DNA of 64,000 nt, from positions 434,001 through 498,000 of the forward strand of contig NZ_JAHCVK010000001.1 in assembly GCF_018476905.1 (NCBI RefSeq), given 5' to 3'. The notes under the pieces were generated by a model. The model saw only the letters and a list, made by a program, of their open reading frames with translations. It ran no database searches and was not told where the DNA came from. A program made the translations under genes and the position numbers. The stretch is from Geomobilimonas luticola. GTDB lineage: Bacteria; Desulfobacterota; Desulfuromonadia; Geobacterales; Geobacteraceae. Positions 53,570-63,753 of the stretch are shown in pieces (positions within the stretch are counted from its first letter, which is position 1; the number at the start of each line of letters is the position of its first letter).

Positions 53570-56059
53570 ATGGTAAATCTTACAATCGACGATAAACAGG
53601 TAACGGTACCGAAAGACGCTACCATATATGATGCGGCCAAGGCAGCCGGCATAAGAATACCGATCCTCTGTCACGACAAGAAGCTCCACCCGTTCGGCGG
53701 ATGCCGCATGTGTCTCGTGGAAGTTGAGCAGATGAAAGGACGCCAGATTCCTGCCTGTACCACTCCCGTGACGGAGGGGATGATCGTTCGTACCATGACC
53801 GACGAAATCATCCAGGCCCGCAAAATGGTTCTGGAACTCCTCCTGCTCAAGCACCCCATCGACTGCCCGGTTTGCGATGCGGCTGGTGACTGCGATCTCC
53901 AGAATCTCACCTATGAGTACAAGGTCAACGGCAACCGTTTCCAGGACGAAAAATTTCAGCACAAGATCGACTACGAGAACCCCCTCATCGAGCGGGACAT
54001 GAACCGCTGCATCCATTGTGGCAAGTGTGCCCGGATTTGTGACGAGATCGTTTCATTCGGTGCCTATACCTTCATCAACCGAGGCATAGAGGCGAAGATC
54101 GGTACTGAATTCGATGGTCCCCTCAACTGTGAATTCTGTGGCTCCTGTGTCTCTGTCTGTCCTGTAGGCGCCCTCATTTCGCGCCCTTTCAAGTTCAAGG
54201 CCCGTTGGTGGGCACTCAACAAGGTCAAGTCGGTCTGCTCCTACTGCGGGACCGGTTGCCAATTAACCCTGGGAGTCAAGGACGATAAGGTCCTGACGAC
54301 CATCTACGACGAAAACCAGGGATTCCACAACGGCCAGCTCTGCACACGTGGGCGTTTCGGCTACCAGTTTATCAACAGCGACAAGCGGCTGACAACACCG
54401 CTTGTTCGGAAAAACGGCAGCCTGCAGCCTGCAACATGGGACGAGGCTCTGGGCCTTGTCGCAGCAAAGCTCGCCGAAGAAAAAAATGCAGGGGGAAAAA
54501 CGGTCGCCGGCCTGGCCACACCCCGGTTGACCAATGAAGAGCTATTCCTTTTCAAGAAACTCTTCAGGGATGGCCTTGGCTCAGACAACGTTGATCACTC
54601 GGCAGGGTATGCCCATGCAGCCCTTACCGCCGGTGCGGCGGAGAGCTTTGGAGGCACAGCTTCACCGGCGACAGTTGCTGATATCCAGGCATCCAATTTA
54701 CTGCTCGTGGTGAAAACCGATGCCTATGAAACACATCCGGTACTCGGCTTCGAAATCAACCTGGGGGTAAAACGTAAGGATATTGACCTCAGGGTTCTAT
54801 CCGACAAGCGGGGCAAGCTGTCCAAGCTTCCCAAGGCGGTTACCTACGTCCACAAACCGGGGCAGGAAGTGGCGCTCGTCAATGCCCTTGCCCAGGTGAT
54901 CCTTGCCGAAAATCTTCAGGACGCTACTGCTTCCGGGATCGATGGCTTTGATGCCCTCAAGCAGCAGCTTGATGCCTTTGCTCCCGAAAAGGTCGCAGCC
55001 GCCTGCGGTCTGGATGCTGATACCATCAAGACGCTGGCCAGGGATTATGCAAAGGCGGCCAAGGCGCTCATCATCCTCCCCCTTGGCCTCGGTTATCCGG
55101 GGCATGGCAAGGCGCTGGCACAGGCCCTTGCAAACCTGGCGCTGCTGACCGGCAAGGTCGGCAAGGAAGGATGTGGCGTCCTTTATCTGGGTGAGAAGAA
55201 CAACAGCCAGGGTGCCGCCGACCTCGGGCTCTTCCCGACCGCAGGTGGCGCAGATGCAGATGCCATCCTGGCAGGTTGTCAGAACGGTTCCATAAAGACT
55301 CTCATTGTGGCCGGTGAAAACCCTGTCGTTTCCTATCCCGACAGGAAAAAGATCGAGGCTGCGCTTGATAAAGTGGAATTTCTCGTAGTGCAGGATCTGT
55401 TCCTGACCGAAACCGCAGCAAAAGCTCATGTTGTGTTGCCGGTCTGTTCCTTTGCGGAAAAGAACGGTACCTATACAAGTGTCGGCCGTGCGGTACAGCG
55501 GGTAAACCAGGCCATCAAGCCTGTTGGCGACGCCCGGAGCGATTTTGCCATTCTTAACGGACTCCTTGCCGGCCTGACCGGCAACGCCCCTTACGCCGAC
55601 ACGACAGCAGTATTCGCAGAAATCGCGGCGACTGTCCCTGCATATGCGGGACTCACCATGGCAGGACTGGGTGAGACGGGAGCCATTCTTCCCGCCACGA
55701 TCAAACCGCGGTTCGTGGCGGTGGAGGCTGCTGCCATCCCGGCAGAAAGCGGCAAATTTGCACTTGTCACCGGCAGTGCCCTCTACCATTGTGGCACCAT
55801 GTCCCGCTTCGGGGAAGGTCCCATGTACGTGTGTCCGGAGGGTTACGTGGAACTGTGCCGCGATGACGCACAGGCGCTCAATGTTAAAGAGGGAGAGGCG
55901 GTTGTGGTTAAATCCGCAGCCGGCGAACTCAAGTTGAAGGTCAAGGTCGGAGCGCGCATGCCTCAAGGGGTTGTCTTTGCTCCGTACCATTTTGGAGAGG
56001 CCTCCGTGAACAGCATAGCTGTCGGCGCGCCGGTGACCTGGGTAAGCATAAGCAAGTAG
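53570..56059 (+). CDS. nuoG: NADH-quinone oxidoreductase subunit NuoG
   Basis: An 829-residue subunit. From the N terminus: a [2Fe-2S] domain (CHDKKLHPFGGCRMC), His-Cys cluster region (DCPVCDAAGDCDLQ), two 4Fe-4S motifs (CIHCGKCARICDE, CEFCGSCVSVCPVG), then a molybdopterin-family fold beginning with CSYCGTGC. No molybdenum ligand function is expected in complex I. The tail resembles formate dehydrogenase/DMSO reductase C domains (PMYVCPEGYVELCRDDA). Confidence 0.93.
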   Translation: MVNLTIDDKQVTVPKDATIYDAAKAAGIRIPILCHDKKLHPFGGCRMCLVEVEQMKGRQIPACTTPVTEGMIVRTMTDEIIQARKMVLELLLLKHPIDCPVCDAAGDCDLQNLTYEYKVNGNRFQDEKFQHKIDYENPLIERDMNRCIHCGKCARICDEIVSFGAYTFINRGIEAKIGTEFDGPLNCEFCGSCVSVCPVGALISRPFKFKARWWALNKVKSVCSYCGTGCQLTLGVKDDKVLTTIYDENQGFHNGQLCTRGRFGYQFINSDKRLTTPLVRKNGSLQPATWDEALGLVAAKLAEEKNAGGKTVAGLATPRLTNEELFLFKKLFRDGLGSDNVDHSAGYAHAALTAGAAESFGGTASPATVADIQASNLLLVVKTDAYETHPVLGFEINLGVKRKDIDLRVLSDKRGKLSKLPKAVTYVHKPGQEVALVNALAQVILAENLQDATASGIDGFDALKQQLDAFAPEKVAAACGLDADTIKTLARDYAKAAKALIILPLGLGYPGHGKALAQALANLALLTGKVGKEGCGVLYLGEKNNSQGAADLGLFPTAGGADADAILAGCQNGSIKTLIVAGENPVVSYPDRKKIEAALDKVEFLVVQDLFLTETAAKAHVVLPVCSFAEKNGTYTSVGRAVQRVNQAIKPVGDARSDFAILNGLLAGLTGNAPYADTTAVFAEIAATVPAYAGLTMAGLGETGAILPATIKPRFVAVEAAAIPAESGKFALVTGSALYHCGTMSRFGEGPMYVCPEGYVELCRDDAQALNVKEGEAVVVKSAAGELKLKVKVGARMPQGVVFAPYHFGEASVNSIAVGAPVTWVSISK

Positions 56060-56102
56060 CAACTACTCCGATACCAATTATTTTCGAGGGGAAGAGGAAC
56101 AC

Positions 56103-57167
56103 ATGGACGCTCTATTAGCACTGCCACCGATGTACTATGTCGCCATGGTCGCCAAGGTTCTCGTAGCCTTTGTATTCGTACTGTTGACGGTGGCTTACGC
56201 AACCTACGCAGAACGGAAAGTCATCGGTTTCATGCAGGTACGGCTCGGACCAATGCGGACCGGTCCTTATGGCCTGCTTCAGCCGATTGCAGACGGACTC
56301 AAGCTCTTTTTCAAGGAAGAGATCATTCCGAAACAGGCGAGTACGTTTGCATTTCTGGTTGCACCGCTGATCGCCCTGGTGCCGGCGTTCATCTCCTTTG
56401 CGGTTATTCCCTTCGGCGGCAACATCGAAGTGTTCGGCTACACGATTCCGCTGCAGATCGCATCGGTGTATGACCCCCAGGTGGGAAAGGTGCTCGACCT
56501 GAACGTCGGCGTCCTCTATATCCTTGGTATGGCATCACTTGGTGTCTATGGTATCGTTCTCGCCGGGTGGGCCTCCAATAGCAAGTACTCTCTTCTTGGC
56601 GGACTCCGCGCTTCGGCGCAGATGATCTCCTACGAACTGGCCGCAGGTTTGGCAATCGTTTCCATCTTTCTCATGTCCGGGTCCCTTTCCCTCAACCAGA
56701 TCGTGGCGGACCAGGCGGGAGCCTTCGGAGTGGCAGGATGGTACCTGTTTCGCAACCCCTTTACGTTCCTCGCCGGTATCATTTTCTTCATATGTTCCAT
56801 AGCGGAAATCAACCGGACCCCCTTCGACCTTCCCGAGGCTGAAACAGAACTGGTGTCCGGATTCTGCACCGAGTATTCCAGTATGAAATACGCCATGTTT
56901 TTCATGGCTGAATATGCCAACATGGTAACGGTCTGTGCTGTCACCACAACCCTTTTCCTTGGAGGATGGCAAGGCCCTGCGTTCCTGCCGGGGTGGGTAT
57001 GGTTTGTCGCCAAGGTCTATTTCCTGATTTTCTGCTGCATGTGGATCCGGGCTACCTATCCGCGCTACCGTTATGACCAGCTCATGCGGCTGGGATGGAA
57101 GGTGTTCCTGCCGATCACTCTGGTCAATGTCGTTGCCACCGCTCTGTGGGTCATGGTGGTAGGATAA
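56103..57167 (+). CDS. nuoH: NADH-quinone oxidoreductase subunit NuoH
   Basis: A 354-residue membrane subunit at the junction with the peripheral arm. Family motifs are YAERKVIGFMQVRLGPMRTGPYGLLQPIADG and EINRTPFDLPEAETELVSGFCTEYSS in parts, with about eight helices. Confidence 0.97.
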   Translation: MDALLALPPMYYVAMVAKVLVAFVFVLLTVAYATYAERKVIGFMQVRLGPMRTGPYGLLQPIADGLKLFFKEEIIPKQASTFAFLVAPLIALVPAFISFAVIPFGGNIEVFGYTIPLQIASVYDPQVGKVLDLNVGVLYILGMASLGVYGIVLAGWASNSKYSLLGGLRASAQMISYELAAGLAIVSIFLMSGSLSLNQIVADQAGAFGVAGWYLFRNPFTFLAGIIFFICSIAEINRTPFDLPEAETELVSGFCTEYSSMKYAMFFMAEYANMVTVCAVTTTLFLGGWQGPAFLPGWVWFVAKVYFLIFCCMWIRATYPRYRYDQLMRLGWKVFLPITLVNVVATALWVMVVG

Positions 57168-57190
57168 AAAACGAAAAGAGGTAAATTCGC

Positions 57191-57589
57191 ATGATAATGC
57201 CATTGCTGCAAGGTCTGAAGATAACATTTCTCCACATGTTCAAAAAACCGGTTACCCTCCAGTACCCGAAAGAGCGCCCCGTGGTTGTTCCGAATTACCG
57301 GGGACTCCATGCCCTCAAGGTTTCCCATGAACAGGCCAAATGTGTCGCCTGTTATCTCTGCCCTACGGTCTGCCCTGCAAAGTGCATTACTGTTGAGGCG
57401 GGGGAGGACGCAAAGCACGACAAGTATGCGGCCCGTTACGAAATCGATCTGCTCCGCTGCATATTCTGCGGATACTGCGTTGAGGCCTGCCCCGTTGATG
57501 CGTTGAAGATGACCCAGGAGTTCGAACTGGCCAACTACAAGCGGGAAGACTTCGTTTTCGTTAAAGAAAGACTCTTAGAAAAGAAATAA
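57191..57589 (+). CDS. nuoI: NADH-quinone oxidoreductase subunit NuoI
   Basis: A 132-residue ferredoxin-like subunit with two [4Fe-4S] motifs: CVACYLCPTVCPAKC and CIFCGYCVEACPVDA. It links the NuoG chain to NuoB. It is at the short end for NuoI. Confidence 0.96.
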   Translation: MIMPLLQGLKITFLHMFKKPVTLQYPKERPVVVPNYRGLHALKVSHEQAKCVACYLCPTVCPAKCITVEAGEDAKHDKYAARYEIDLLRCIFCGYCVEACPVDALKMTQEFELANYKREDFVFVKERLLEKK

Positions 57590-57599
57590 AGGAGCAGCA

Positions 57600-58106
57600 A
57601 TGGAAACCCTCTTCTTTACCATTGTGGCAGCGGTGGCTGTCCTTTCCAGCATCCTGGTCATCACCTGCAAGAACCCGATCAACAGCGCGCTGTCGCTGGT
57701 AATGACCTTCTTCTGTCTGGCGACCTTCTATGTGATGCTGGATGCCCAGTTCATGGCGGCCATTCAGGTCATTGTCTACGCGGGTGCGATCATGGTCCTC
57801 GTCGTTTTCGTCATAATGCTCCTCAATATAAGGAGCGAGACGGGGAAACGTTCCAACCATGCCGTTGCCGTCAGCAGCATTCTCGCTTTCCTTGTACTCT
57901 TTGAGGCGTGTTACTTCCTGTTCCGGAGTACGCCTGCGAAGGAAGGGATGGGGCCGCTTACCAGCAGCGTAATCGAACAAGTCGGACATACCGAATTGAT
58001 AGGGAAAGCCATGTACAGCGAGTTCCTTCTCCCCTTCGAGATAACGTCGCTGCTTCTTCTGGTTGCAATCATCGGTGCTGTCGTCCTTTCGAAAAAGAAA
58101 ATCTAA
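57600..58106 (+). CDS. nuoJ: NADH-quinone oxidoreductase subunit NuoJ
   Basis: A 168-residue membrane subunit with about five helices and the conserved [20 protein letters not shown] stretch (about 57-76). It ends [17 protein letters not shown], the usual C terminus. GGAGCAGCA precedes the ATG. Confidence 0.95.
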   Translation: METLFFTIVAAVAVLSSILVITCKNPINSALSLVMTFFCLATFYVMLDAQFMAAIQVIVYAGAIMVLVVFVIMLLNIRSETGKRSNHAVAVSSILAFLVLFEACYFLFRSTPAKEGMGPLTSSVIEQVGHTELIGKAMYSEFLLPFEITSLLLLVAIIGAVVLSKKKI

Positions 58107-58125
58107 CCAAGTCAGGGGTGATGAA

Positions 58126-58422
58126 ATGTTAGAGAAGTACCTCATTCTGAGCGCAATACTGTTTTCCATCGGTACTCTTGGCGTACTGATCAGAAGGAAC
58201 GCCATCGTCATCTTTATGTGCGTAGAGTTGATGCTCAACGCGGTCAACCTGACATTCATTGCCCTTTCAAGGCATCTGGGCAATATAGACGGTCAGATCT
58301 TCGTCTTCTTCGTCATGACCGTTGCCGCTGCGGAAGCAGCTGTCGGGCTGGCTCTGATGGTCGCCTACTTCAAGAACCGCGAGTCCATAGATGTTGAAGA
58401 CATCAATGTAATGAAGTGGTAA
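58126..58422 (+). CDS. nuoK: NADH-quinone oxidoreductase subunit NuoK
   Basis: A 98-residue three-helix subunit. It has [28 protein letters not shown] in sequence, with the conserved Glu in the ion path, and [18 protein letters not shown] with a second Glu. The ATG at 58126 was chosen (AGGGGTGATGAA upstream); the frame further upstream overlaps nuoJ and is not needed. Confidence 0.95.
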   Translation: MLEKYLILSAILFSIGTLGVLIRRNAIVIFMCVELMLNAVNLTFIALSRHLGNIDGQIFVFFVMTVAAAEAAVGLALMVAYFKNRESIDVEDINVMKW

Positions 58423-58464
58423 CTGCACCCAAGATTCAGGAACTATACGGACAAGGAGTCTGGA

Positions 58465-60471
58465 ATGTTTGATAATGTATGGCTTATACCTCTCTTTCCA
58501 CTGATCGGTTTCTTGATTAACGGATTATTTGGAAAGACCATCAAGGAAGAAAAGGTCATCGGCGGGATTGGCGCTCTCGCAGTGCTTTGCTCTTTCGCGG
58601 TGGCGTGCATGACGCTCTTCACCATGATATCTCTGCCGGTCCATGAGCGAGTGCATAACGTCCCGGTATTCACCTGGATAAAATCCGGGACGTTCCAGGC
58701 TGATATCGCATTCCTGATAGACCCTCTTTCCTGCATCATGTTGATGGTGGTTACCGGGGTCGGCTTCCTGATCCACGTGTATTCCATCGGCTATATGCAC
58801 GGTGAGGAAGGATTTTACCGGTTCTTCGCCTACCTCAACCTGTTCACATTCTCCATGCTCCTCCTGGTAATGGGTAACAACCTGCTCCTCATGTTTGTCG
58901 GCTGGGAGGGTGTCGGTCTCTGCTCCTATCTCCTCATCGGCTACTACTTTCACAAGAAGTCTGCGGGAGATGCTGGCAAGAAGGCGTTCGTCATGAACCG
59001 GGTCGGTGACTTCGGTTTTCTTCTCGGCGTATTCAGCCTCTTCTGGTGGCTCGGGCAGAATCACGGCATCTGGACCATCCAGTTTACCGAGCTTGCCAAG
59101 CACGCCGAACTCTTCCAGGGATGCACAATACTGACGGCCATCACGCTTGTCTTCTTCGTTGGCGCCACCGGAAAATCGGCCCAGATACCTCTTTATACCT
59201 GGTTGCCGGACGCCATGGAAGGCCCGACGCCTGTTTCCGCACTTATCCATGCTGCTACCATGGTCACCGCCGGTGTCTACATGATCGGGCGCATGAATTT
59301 CCTTTACATCCAGGCCCCCACCACCATGATGGTGGTAGCGCTTATCGGTGGAGCAACGGCACTGTTCGCAGCAACCATCGGCACGGCACAGAATGATATC
59401 AAGCGGGTCCTTGCCTATTCCACCGTATCCCAACTCGGGTACATGTTCCTTGCCATGGGGGTCGGTGCCTTTGCTGCCGGCATCTTCCATCTGATGACCC
59501 ATGCATTTTTCAAGGCCTGCCTGTTCCTCGGGTCCGGTGCCGTTATCCACTCCATGCACCATGCCCTCCACCATTGCCATTCCCATGATGACGCCCAGGA
59601 TATGCGGAACATGGGTGGACTCAAGTCGAAAATGCCCCTCACCTACGGGACGTTCCTTATTGCAACCATCGCGATAGCAGGTATTCCTGGCTTCGCCGGC
59701 TTTTTCTCCAAGGACGAAATTCTCTGGCAGGCATTTGCCAATCCCCACCACGGCAGCCTTAATTACCTCCTCTGGGGCTTTGGAGCCTGTGCCGCTCTGC
59801 TCACCGCTTTCTACATGTTCCGTCTGGTCTTTATGACATTCCATGGTGAGTGCCGCATCACCCCGAAAGCCAAGGACCATCTCCACGAATCCCCCATGGT
59901 TATCGTTTTCCCCCTCATTGTCCTCGCTGCCTTGTCGGTAGTTGGTGGTTATATCGGTATACCGAAAATCCTGGGTGATGTACTTGGTGGAATTCCTAAC
60001 TACTTCGAGCATTTCCTGGCGCCCGTGTTCGAGTTCTCCGAAGAGTTCGTGAAGGCTCACGCCCACGGTGGTGCGCACCCCAGCCATGCTGTTGAATGGG
60101 GCCTCATGGGATTGTCCGTGCTGATTGCCTTTATCGGCATCGGCATCGCCTTCGTCCTCTACATAAAGGACACCTCCATACCGGCCAAGTTCACGGCAGC
60201 CTTTCCTGCCCTGCACCGGGCAGTATTCAACAAGTGGTACATTGACGAACTCTATGATTTCCTTTTTGTCAACCCCTGCAAGGCCCTGGGTAACTTCCTC
60301 TGGAAAGGGTTCGACGTGGTTGTGGTGGATGGTATCGTCAATGGCGTAGCAAGTGTTTTCATGGGATTCAGCGGTGTGCTGCGCCATATCCAGTCGGGCT
60401 ACGTCTTTAACTACGCGTTCAGCATGACCATAGGGGCAATGGTTATCGTGGCCTTCTACATCTTCCGGTAG
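58465..60471 (+). CDS. nuoL: NADH-quinone oxidoreductase subunit NuoL
   Basis: A 668-residue antiporter-like subunit with about 16 membrane segments and the C-terminal lateral helix. Conserved parts are FVGWEGVGLCSYLLIGYY (with the Glu), PLYTWLPDAMEGPTPVSALI and HLMTHAFFKACLFLGSG. It is one of three proton-pumping modules. Confidence 0.97.
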   Translation: MFDNVWLIPLFPLIGFLINGLFGKTIKEEKVIGGIGALAVLCSFAVACMTLFTMISLPVHERVHNVPVFTWIKSGTFQADIAFLIDPLSCIMLMVVTGVGFLIHVYSIGYMHGEEGFYRFFAYLNLFTFSMLLLVMGNNLLLMFVGWEGVGLCSYLLIGYYFHKKSAGDAGKKAFVMNRVGDFGFLLGVFSLFWWLGQNHGIWTIQFTELAKHAELFQGCTILTAITLVFFVGATGKSAQIPLYTWLPDAMEGPTPVSALIHAATMVTAGVYMIGRMNFLYIQAPTTMMVVALIGGATALFAATIGTAQNDIKRVLAYSTVSQLGYMFLAMGVGAFAAGIFHLMTHAFFKACLFLGSGAVIHSMHHALHHCHSHDDAQDMRNMGGLKSKMPLTYGTFLIATIAIAGIPGFAGFFSKDEILWQAFANPHHGSLNYLLWGFGACAALLTAFYMFRLVFMTFHGECRITPKAKDHLHESPMVIVFPLIVLAALSVVGGYIGIPKILGDVLGGIPNYFEHFLAPVFEFSEEFVKAHAHGGAHPSHAVEWGLMGLSVLIAFIGIGIAFVLYIKDTSIPAKFTAAFPALHRAVFNKWYIDELYDFLFVNPCKALGNFLWKGFDVVVVDGIVNGVASVFMGFSGVLRHIQSGYVFNYAFSMTIGAMVIVAFYIFR

Positions 60472-60511
60472 TACCAGTCAATTTTTAACAGGAGCAAAAG
60501 GAGCAGAGTAA

Positions 60512-62080
60512 ATGAACCAGATGCCCGCGTTACTGAGTATAATAACTTTCACACCGCTGATCGGGGTTATTCTTCTCCTCTTCATGAACAAGAATAATCA
60601 CTCCGTCCTTCGCGGACTCGCGATGGTAGTTACCCTGATTACCTTCCTGGCGTCCCTGCCACTGGTTACCGGGTTCCAGACCAACGCCGAGTTTCAGTTC
60701 GTGGAGATGGTTCCCTGGATCGCTGCCGGACCCTTCCAGATGAACTATCACGTCGGTATCGACGGAATCAGCCTCTGGCTCGTGATCCTGACCACCTTCA
60801 TCATGCCGATTGCGGTGCTTTCCACCTGGACCGCCGTGGAGGAGAAGGTAAAGGAGTACATGGTCTGCCTGCTGCTGCTTGAAGTCGGAATGCTCGGGGC
60901 ATTCATCTCCCTTGATCTTTTCCTCTTCTACATCTTCTGGGAAGTCATGCTTATCCCGATGTACTTCATCATCGGTATCTGGGGTGGCAAGCGGAAGATC
61001 TATGCGGCAGTCAAGTTCTTCATCTACACCATGGTCGGTTCGCTCCTCATGCTGGTGGCGCTCATCTTTCTCTACTTCAAGGCGGGGGCCGGTGATTTCA
61101 ACCTGCTCCACTTCTATCAGGTAGCGCTTGACCCGGCAACACAGACCTGGTTGTTTCTTGCATTTGCCCTCGCATTTGCCATCAAGGTCCCGATGTTTCC
61201 TCTCCATACCTGGTTGCCCGACGCACATACCGAGGCTCCGACAGCCGGTTCCGTAATACTGGCTGCCATCCTCCTGAAAATGGGGACCTACGGATTTGTC
61301 CGTTTTGCCATGCCGCTCTTTCCCGATGCCACCGAGCAGTTCACTCCGCTCATCGCTACCCTTGCCGTCATCGGCATCATCTATGCTGCACTCGTCGCCA
61401 TGGTGCAGGAGGACGTGAAGAAACTGGTAGCGTACTCGTCTGTTGCCCACCTTGGTTTCGTCATGCTCGGGGTGTTTGCACTCAACCAGCAGGGGGTTGC
61501 GGGTGGCATGCTGCAGATGCTCAATCACGGGGTTTCCACCGGAGCGCTCTTCCTTATCGTCGGCTTCATTTATGAACGCCGGCATACACGGCTCATCACC
61601 GACTTTGGCGGACTCTCCAAGCAGATGCCGATCTTTGCCACAGTATTCATGATCGTTACCCTTTCGTCCATCGGTCTTCCCGGAACCAACGGTTTTGTCG
61701 GCGAGTTCCTCATCCTGCTCGGGGCGTTCGAGAGCAAGCTACGCTGGTACACCGTCATCGCGACGAGCGGTGTCATCCTTTCCGCAGTCTATATGCTCTG
61801 GATGTTCCAGCGGGTCATGTTCGGCGAACTCAATAATCCCAAAAATCAGACTCTGAAAGATCTCAACGCGCGCGAGATCGCCATCATGGTACCGCTCATT
61901 ATCCTGATATTCGTGATGGGGGTTTACCCCACGCCGTTCATAGATAAAATGAACCCTGCCATCGACAGGATGATCCAGTTGTCCAAAACGAAGCAGGCTG
62001 CACGTCTGCAGCAGCAGGTTCCGGCAGTGCTCCCCCAGGCGGCTCCCTTGGCGGCTCCCCCTGTTCTGGAGATGAAGTAA
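60512..62080 (+). CDS. nuoM: NADH-quinone oxidoreductase subunit NuoM
   Basis: A 522-residue antiporter-like subunit. It has FYIFWEVMLIPMYFIIGIWG (with the Glu) and PLHTWLPDAHTEAPTAGSVI. The tail after about residue 500 is Pro/Ala-rich (AAPLAAPPVLEMK) and is probably a species-level extension. Confidence 0.97.
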   Translation: MNQMPALLSIITFTPLIGVILLLFMNKNNHSVLRGLAMVVTLITFLASLPLVTGFQTNAEFQFVEMVPWIAAGPFQMNYHVGIDGISLWLVILTTFIMPIAVLSTWTAVEEKVKEYMVCLLLLEVGMLGAFISLDLFLFYIFWEVMLIPMYFIIGIWGGKRKIYAAVKFFIYTMVGSLLMLVALIFLYFKAGAGDFNLLHFYQVALDPATQTWLFLAFALAFAIKVPMFPLHTWLPDAHTEAPTAGSVILAAILLKMGTYGFVRFAMPLFPDATEQFTPLIATLAVIGIIYAALVAMVQEDVKKLVAYSSVAHLGFVMLGVFALNQQGVAGGMLQMLNHGVSTGALFLIVGFIYERRHTRLITDFGGLSKQMPIFATVFMIVTLSSIGLPGTNGFVGEFLILLGAFESKLRWYTVIATSGVILSAVYMLWMFQRVMFGELNNPKNQTLKDLNAREIAIMVPLIILIFVMGVYPTPFIDKMNPAIDRMIQLSKTKQAARLQQQVPAVLPQAAPLAAPPVLEMK

Positions 62081-62121
62081 CACGTTAACGGTTTCAGAAT
62101 AGTCACCGGAGGAAATATTTG

Positions 62122-63585
62122 ATGGAAACACTCGTTATGCCGGCCATAAACTTCGCCGCAATCATGCCTGAGACGATCCTGTCGATTGTCGCCATGGTGC
62201 TGCTGCTCCTCAACGTCTTCGTTCCCGGCGAGCAGAAGGCCTACTTGGCTTACCTGAGCTTCATCGGCATCGTCGTCGCCTTCTTCAGCGTCGTCAGCGG
62301 CTGGAATGCTCCACTCGCCTTGCAGGAGGGTTTCAACGGCTCAGTGCTGCAGGACAACTTCTCCCTCTTCTTCAAGGCAATATTCCTTGTCTCCGCCGGA
62401 CTTGCGGTCCTGATCTCCGACCACTACATGGCCAAGGAAGAGTGCAACCATGGCGAGCTCTATCCGCTTATACTTTTTGCCACCGCCGGCATGATGCTGA
62501 TGGCGTCAGGCACCGACCTCATGACCATCTTCCTCGGTCTGGAGGTACTATCGGTTTCCTTGTATGTGCTGGCTGGATTTAACCGCTCCGACATCAAGTC
62601 GAACGAAGCCGGTCTCAAGTACTTTCTCCTCGGGGCCTTCTCCACCGGCTTCCTTCTGTACGGCATGGCTCTCACCTACGGTGCAACCGGCACCACCAAA
62701 ATTGCCAAGATAGCCGCCGCCGCAGCCATGGACGGAGCACTCGCCAACAACCCGATGTTTGTAGTCGGCATGCTGCTCATGGCGGTAGGGTTCTCTTTCA
62801 AAATTGCCGCTGCACCGTTCCACATGTGGACTCCGGATGTCTATGAGGGTGCACCGACGCCCATGACCGCTTTCATGTCTGCAGGACCCAAGGCTGCCGG
62901 TTTTGCCGCCTTCATCCGGGTACTCGTGGTTGCCATGCCGACGCTCAAGGCAGACTGGAGCGACCTGCTCTGGATACTGGCGGTTCTGACCATGACCGTT
63001 GGTAACATCATCGCCCTGAGCCAGAACAACATCAAGCGGATGCTCGCCTACTCCTCCATTGCCCACGCAGGGTATGCCCTGGTCGGTTTTACCGCGGGCA
63101 ATGGCGAAGGGACAGCCGGTATCCTCTTCTATATGCTTTCCTACGCCTTCATGAATATCGGCGCCTTTGCCATTATCATCCTGGTGGGCAAGAAGGGTGA
63201 ACCGAACAACAACGTGGAGGACTATGCCGGGTTCGGTGTCAAGCATCCGGTCCTTGCCATGGTCTTGGCGCTCTTCCTCTTCTCCCTGGCGGGTATGCCC
63301 CCTACCGCCGGCTTCGTCGGGAAGTTCTATCTCTTCTCGGCAGCACTCAAGTCCGGTTATGTCTGGCTTGTGGTGATCGGTGTTCTCAACAGCGCCGCAT
63401 CGGTCTACTATTATCTCCGGGTCATGGTTTACATGTACATGAAGGACCCGGTCGAGGAATTCGACTGGATGAAGCTCAGCCCCGCCGTACTTCTGTCTAT
63501 CACTATCTCCGTGGTGGGTGTCATTGTGCCGGGGGTCGTGCCGAGCATCATCCTGCAGCTGGCACAGAAAGCGATACTCCTCTAG
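62122..63585 (+). CDS. nuoN: NADH-quinone oxidoreductase subunit NuoN
   Basis: A 487-residue antiporter-like subunit with LGLEVLSVSLYVLAGFNRSD, PFHMWTPDVYEGAPTPMTAF and KRMLAYSSIAHAGYALVG. It starts at the ATG at 62122 (GGAGGAAATATTTG upstream); a TTG one codon before would also be in frame. It ends the nuo operon. Confidence 0.96.
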   Translation: METLVMPAINFAAIMPETILSIVAMVLLLLNVFVPGEQKAYLAYLSFIGIVVAFFSVVSGWNAPLALQEGFNGSVLQDNFSLFFKAIFLVSAGLAVLISDHYMAKEECNHGELYPLILFATAGMMLMASGTDLMTIFLGLEVLSVSLYVLAGFNRSDIKSNEAGLKYFLLGAFSTGFLLYGMALTYGATGTTKIAKIAAAAAMDGALANNPMFVVGMLLMAVGFSFKIAAAPFHMWTPDVYEGAPTPMTAFMSAGPKAAGFAAFIRVLVVAMPTLKADWSDLLWILAVLTMTVGNIIALSQNNIKRMLAYSSIAHAGYALVGFTAGNGEGTAGILFYMLSYAFMNIGAFAIIILVGKKGEPNNNVEDYAGFGVKHPVLAMVLALFLFSLAGMPPTAGFVGKFYLFSAALKSGYVWLVVIGVLNSAASVYYYLRVMVYMYMKDPVEEFDWMKLSPAVLLSITISVVGVIVPGVVPSIILQLAQKAILL

Positions 63586-63607
63586 TCTGTTCGTGTGTTA
63601 GAATGAG

Positions 63608-63640
63608 AGCCCCTCTGCCTGCTGGCAGAGGGGCTTTTTT
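63608..63640 (+). terminator. Terminator of the nuo operon
   Basis: AGCCCCTCTGCC and GGCAGAGGGGCT form a perfect 12-bp stem around TGCT, followed by six T residues. Confidence 0.95.
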
Positions 63641-63753
63641 CGTCAACTGGTACATTCAAGGTCTGTGAGCCATGCAATGCTGCCAGACACTGTGTAGTGG
63701 AGTAATCCAGCATGGCAGCGCCATTTGGCAGTATGTAAGTGAGGGGAGCACGC

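Noticed and set aside
53570-56059. Molybdenum enzyme (formate dehydrogenase) instead of NuoG
   Set aside because: The CSYCGTGC fold is shared, but the gene lies in a complete nuo operon and has the expected N-terminal cluster set.
58525-60387. Long open frame antisense to nuoL
   Set aside because: Charged, low-complexity translation with no domain; it is a GC-bias shadow of nuoL.
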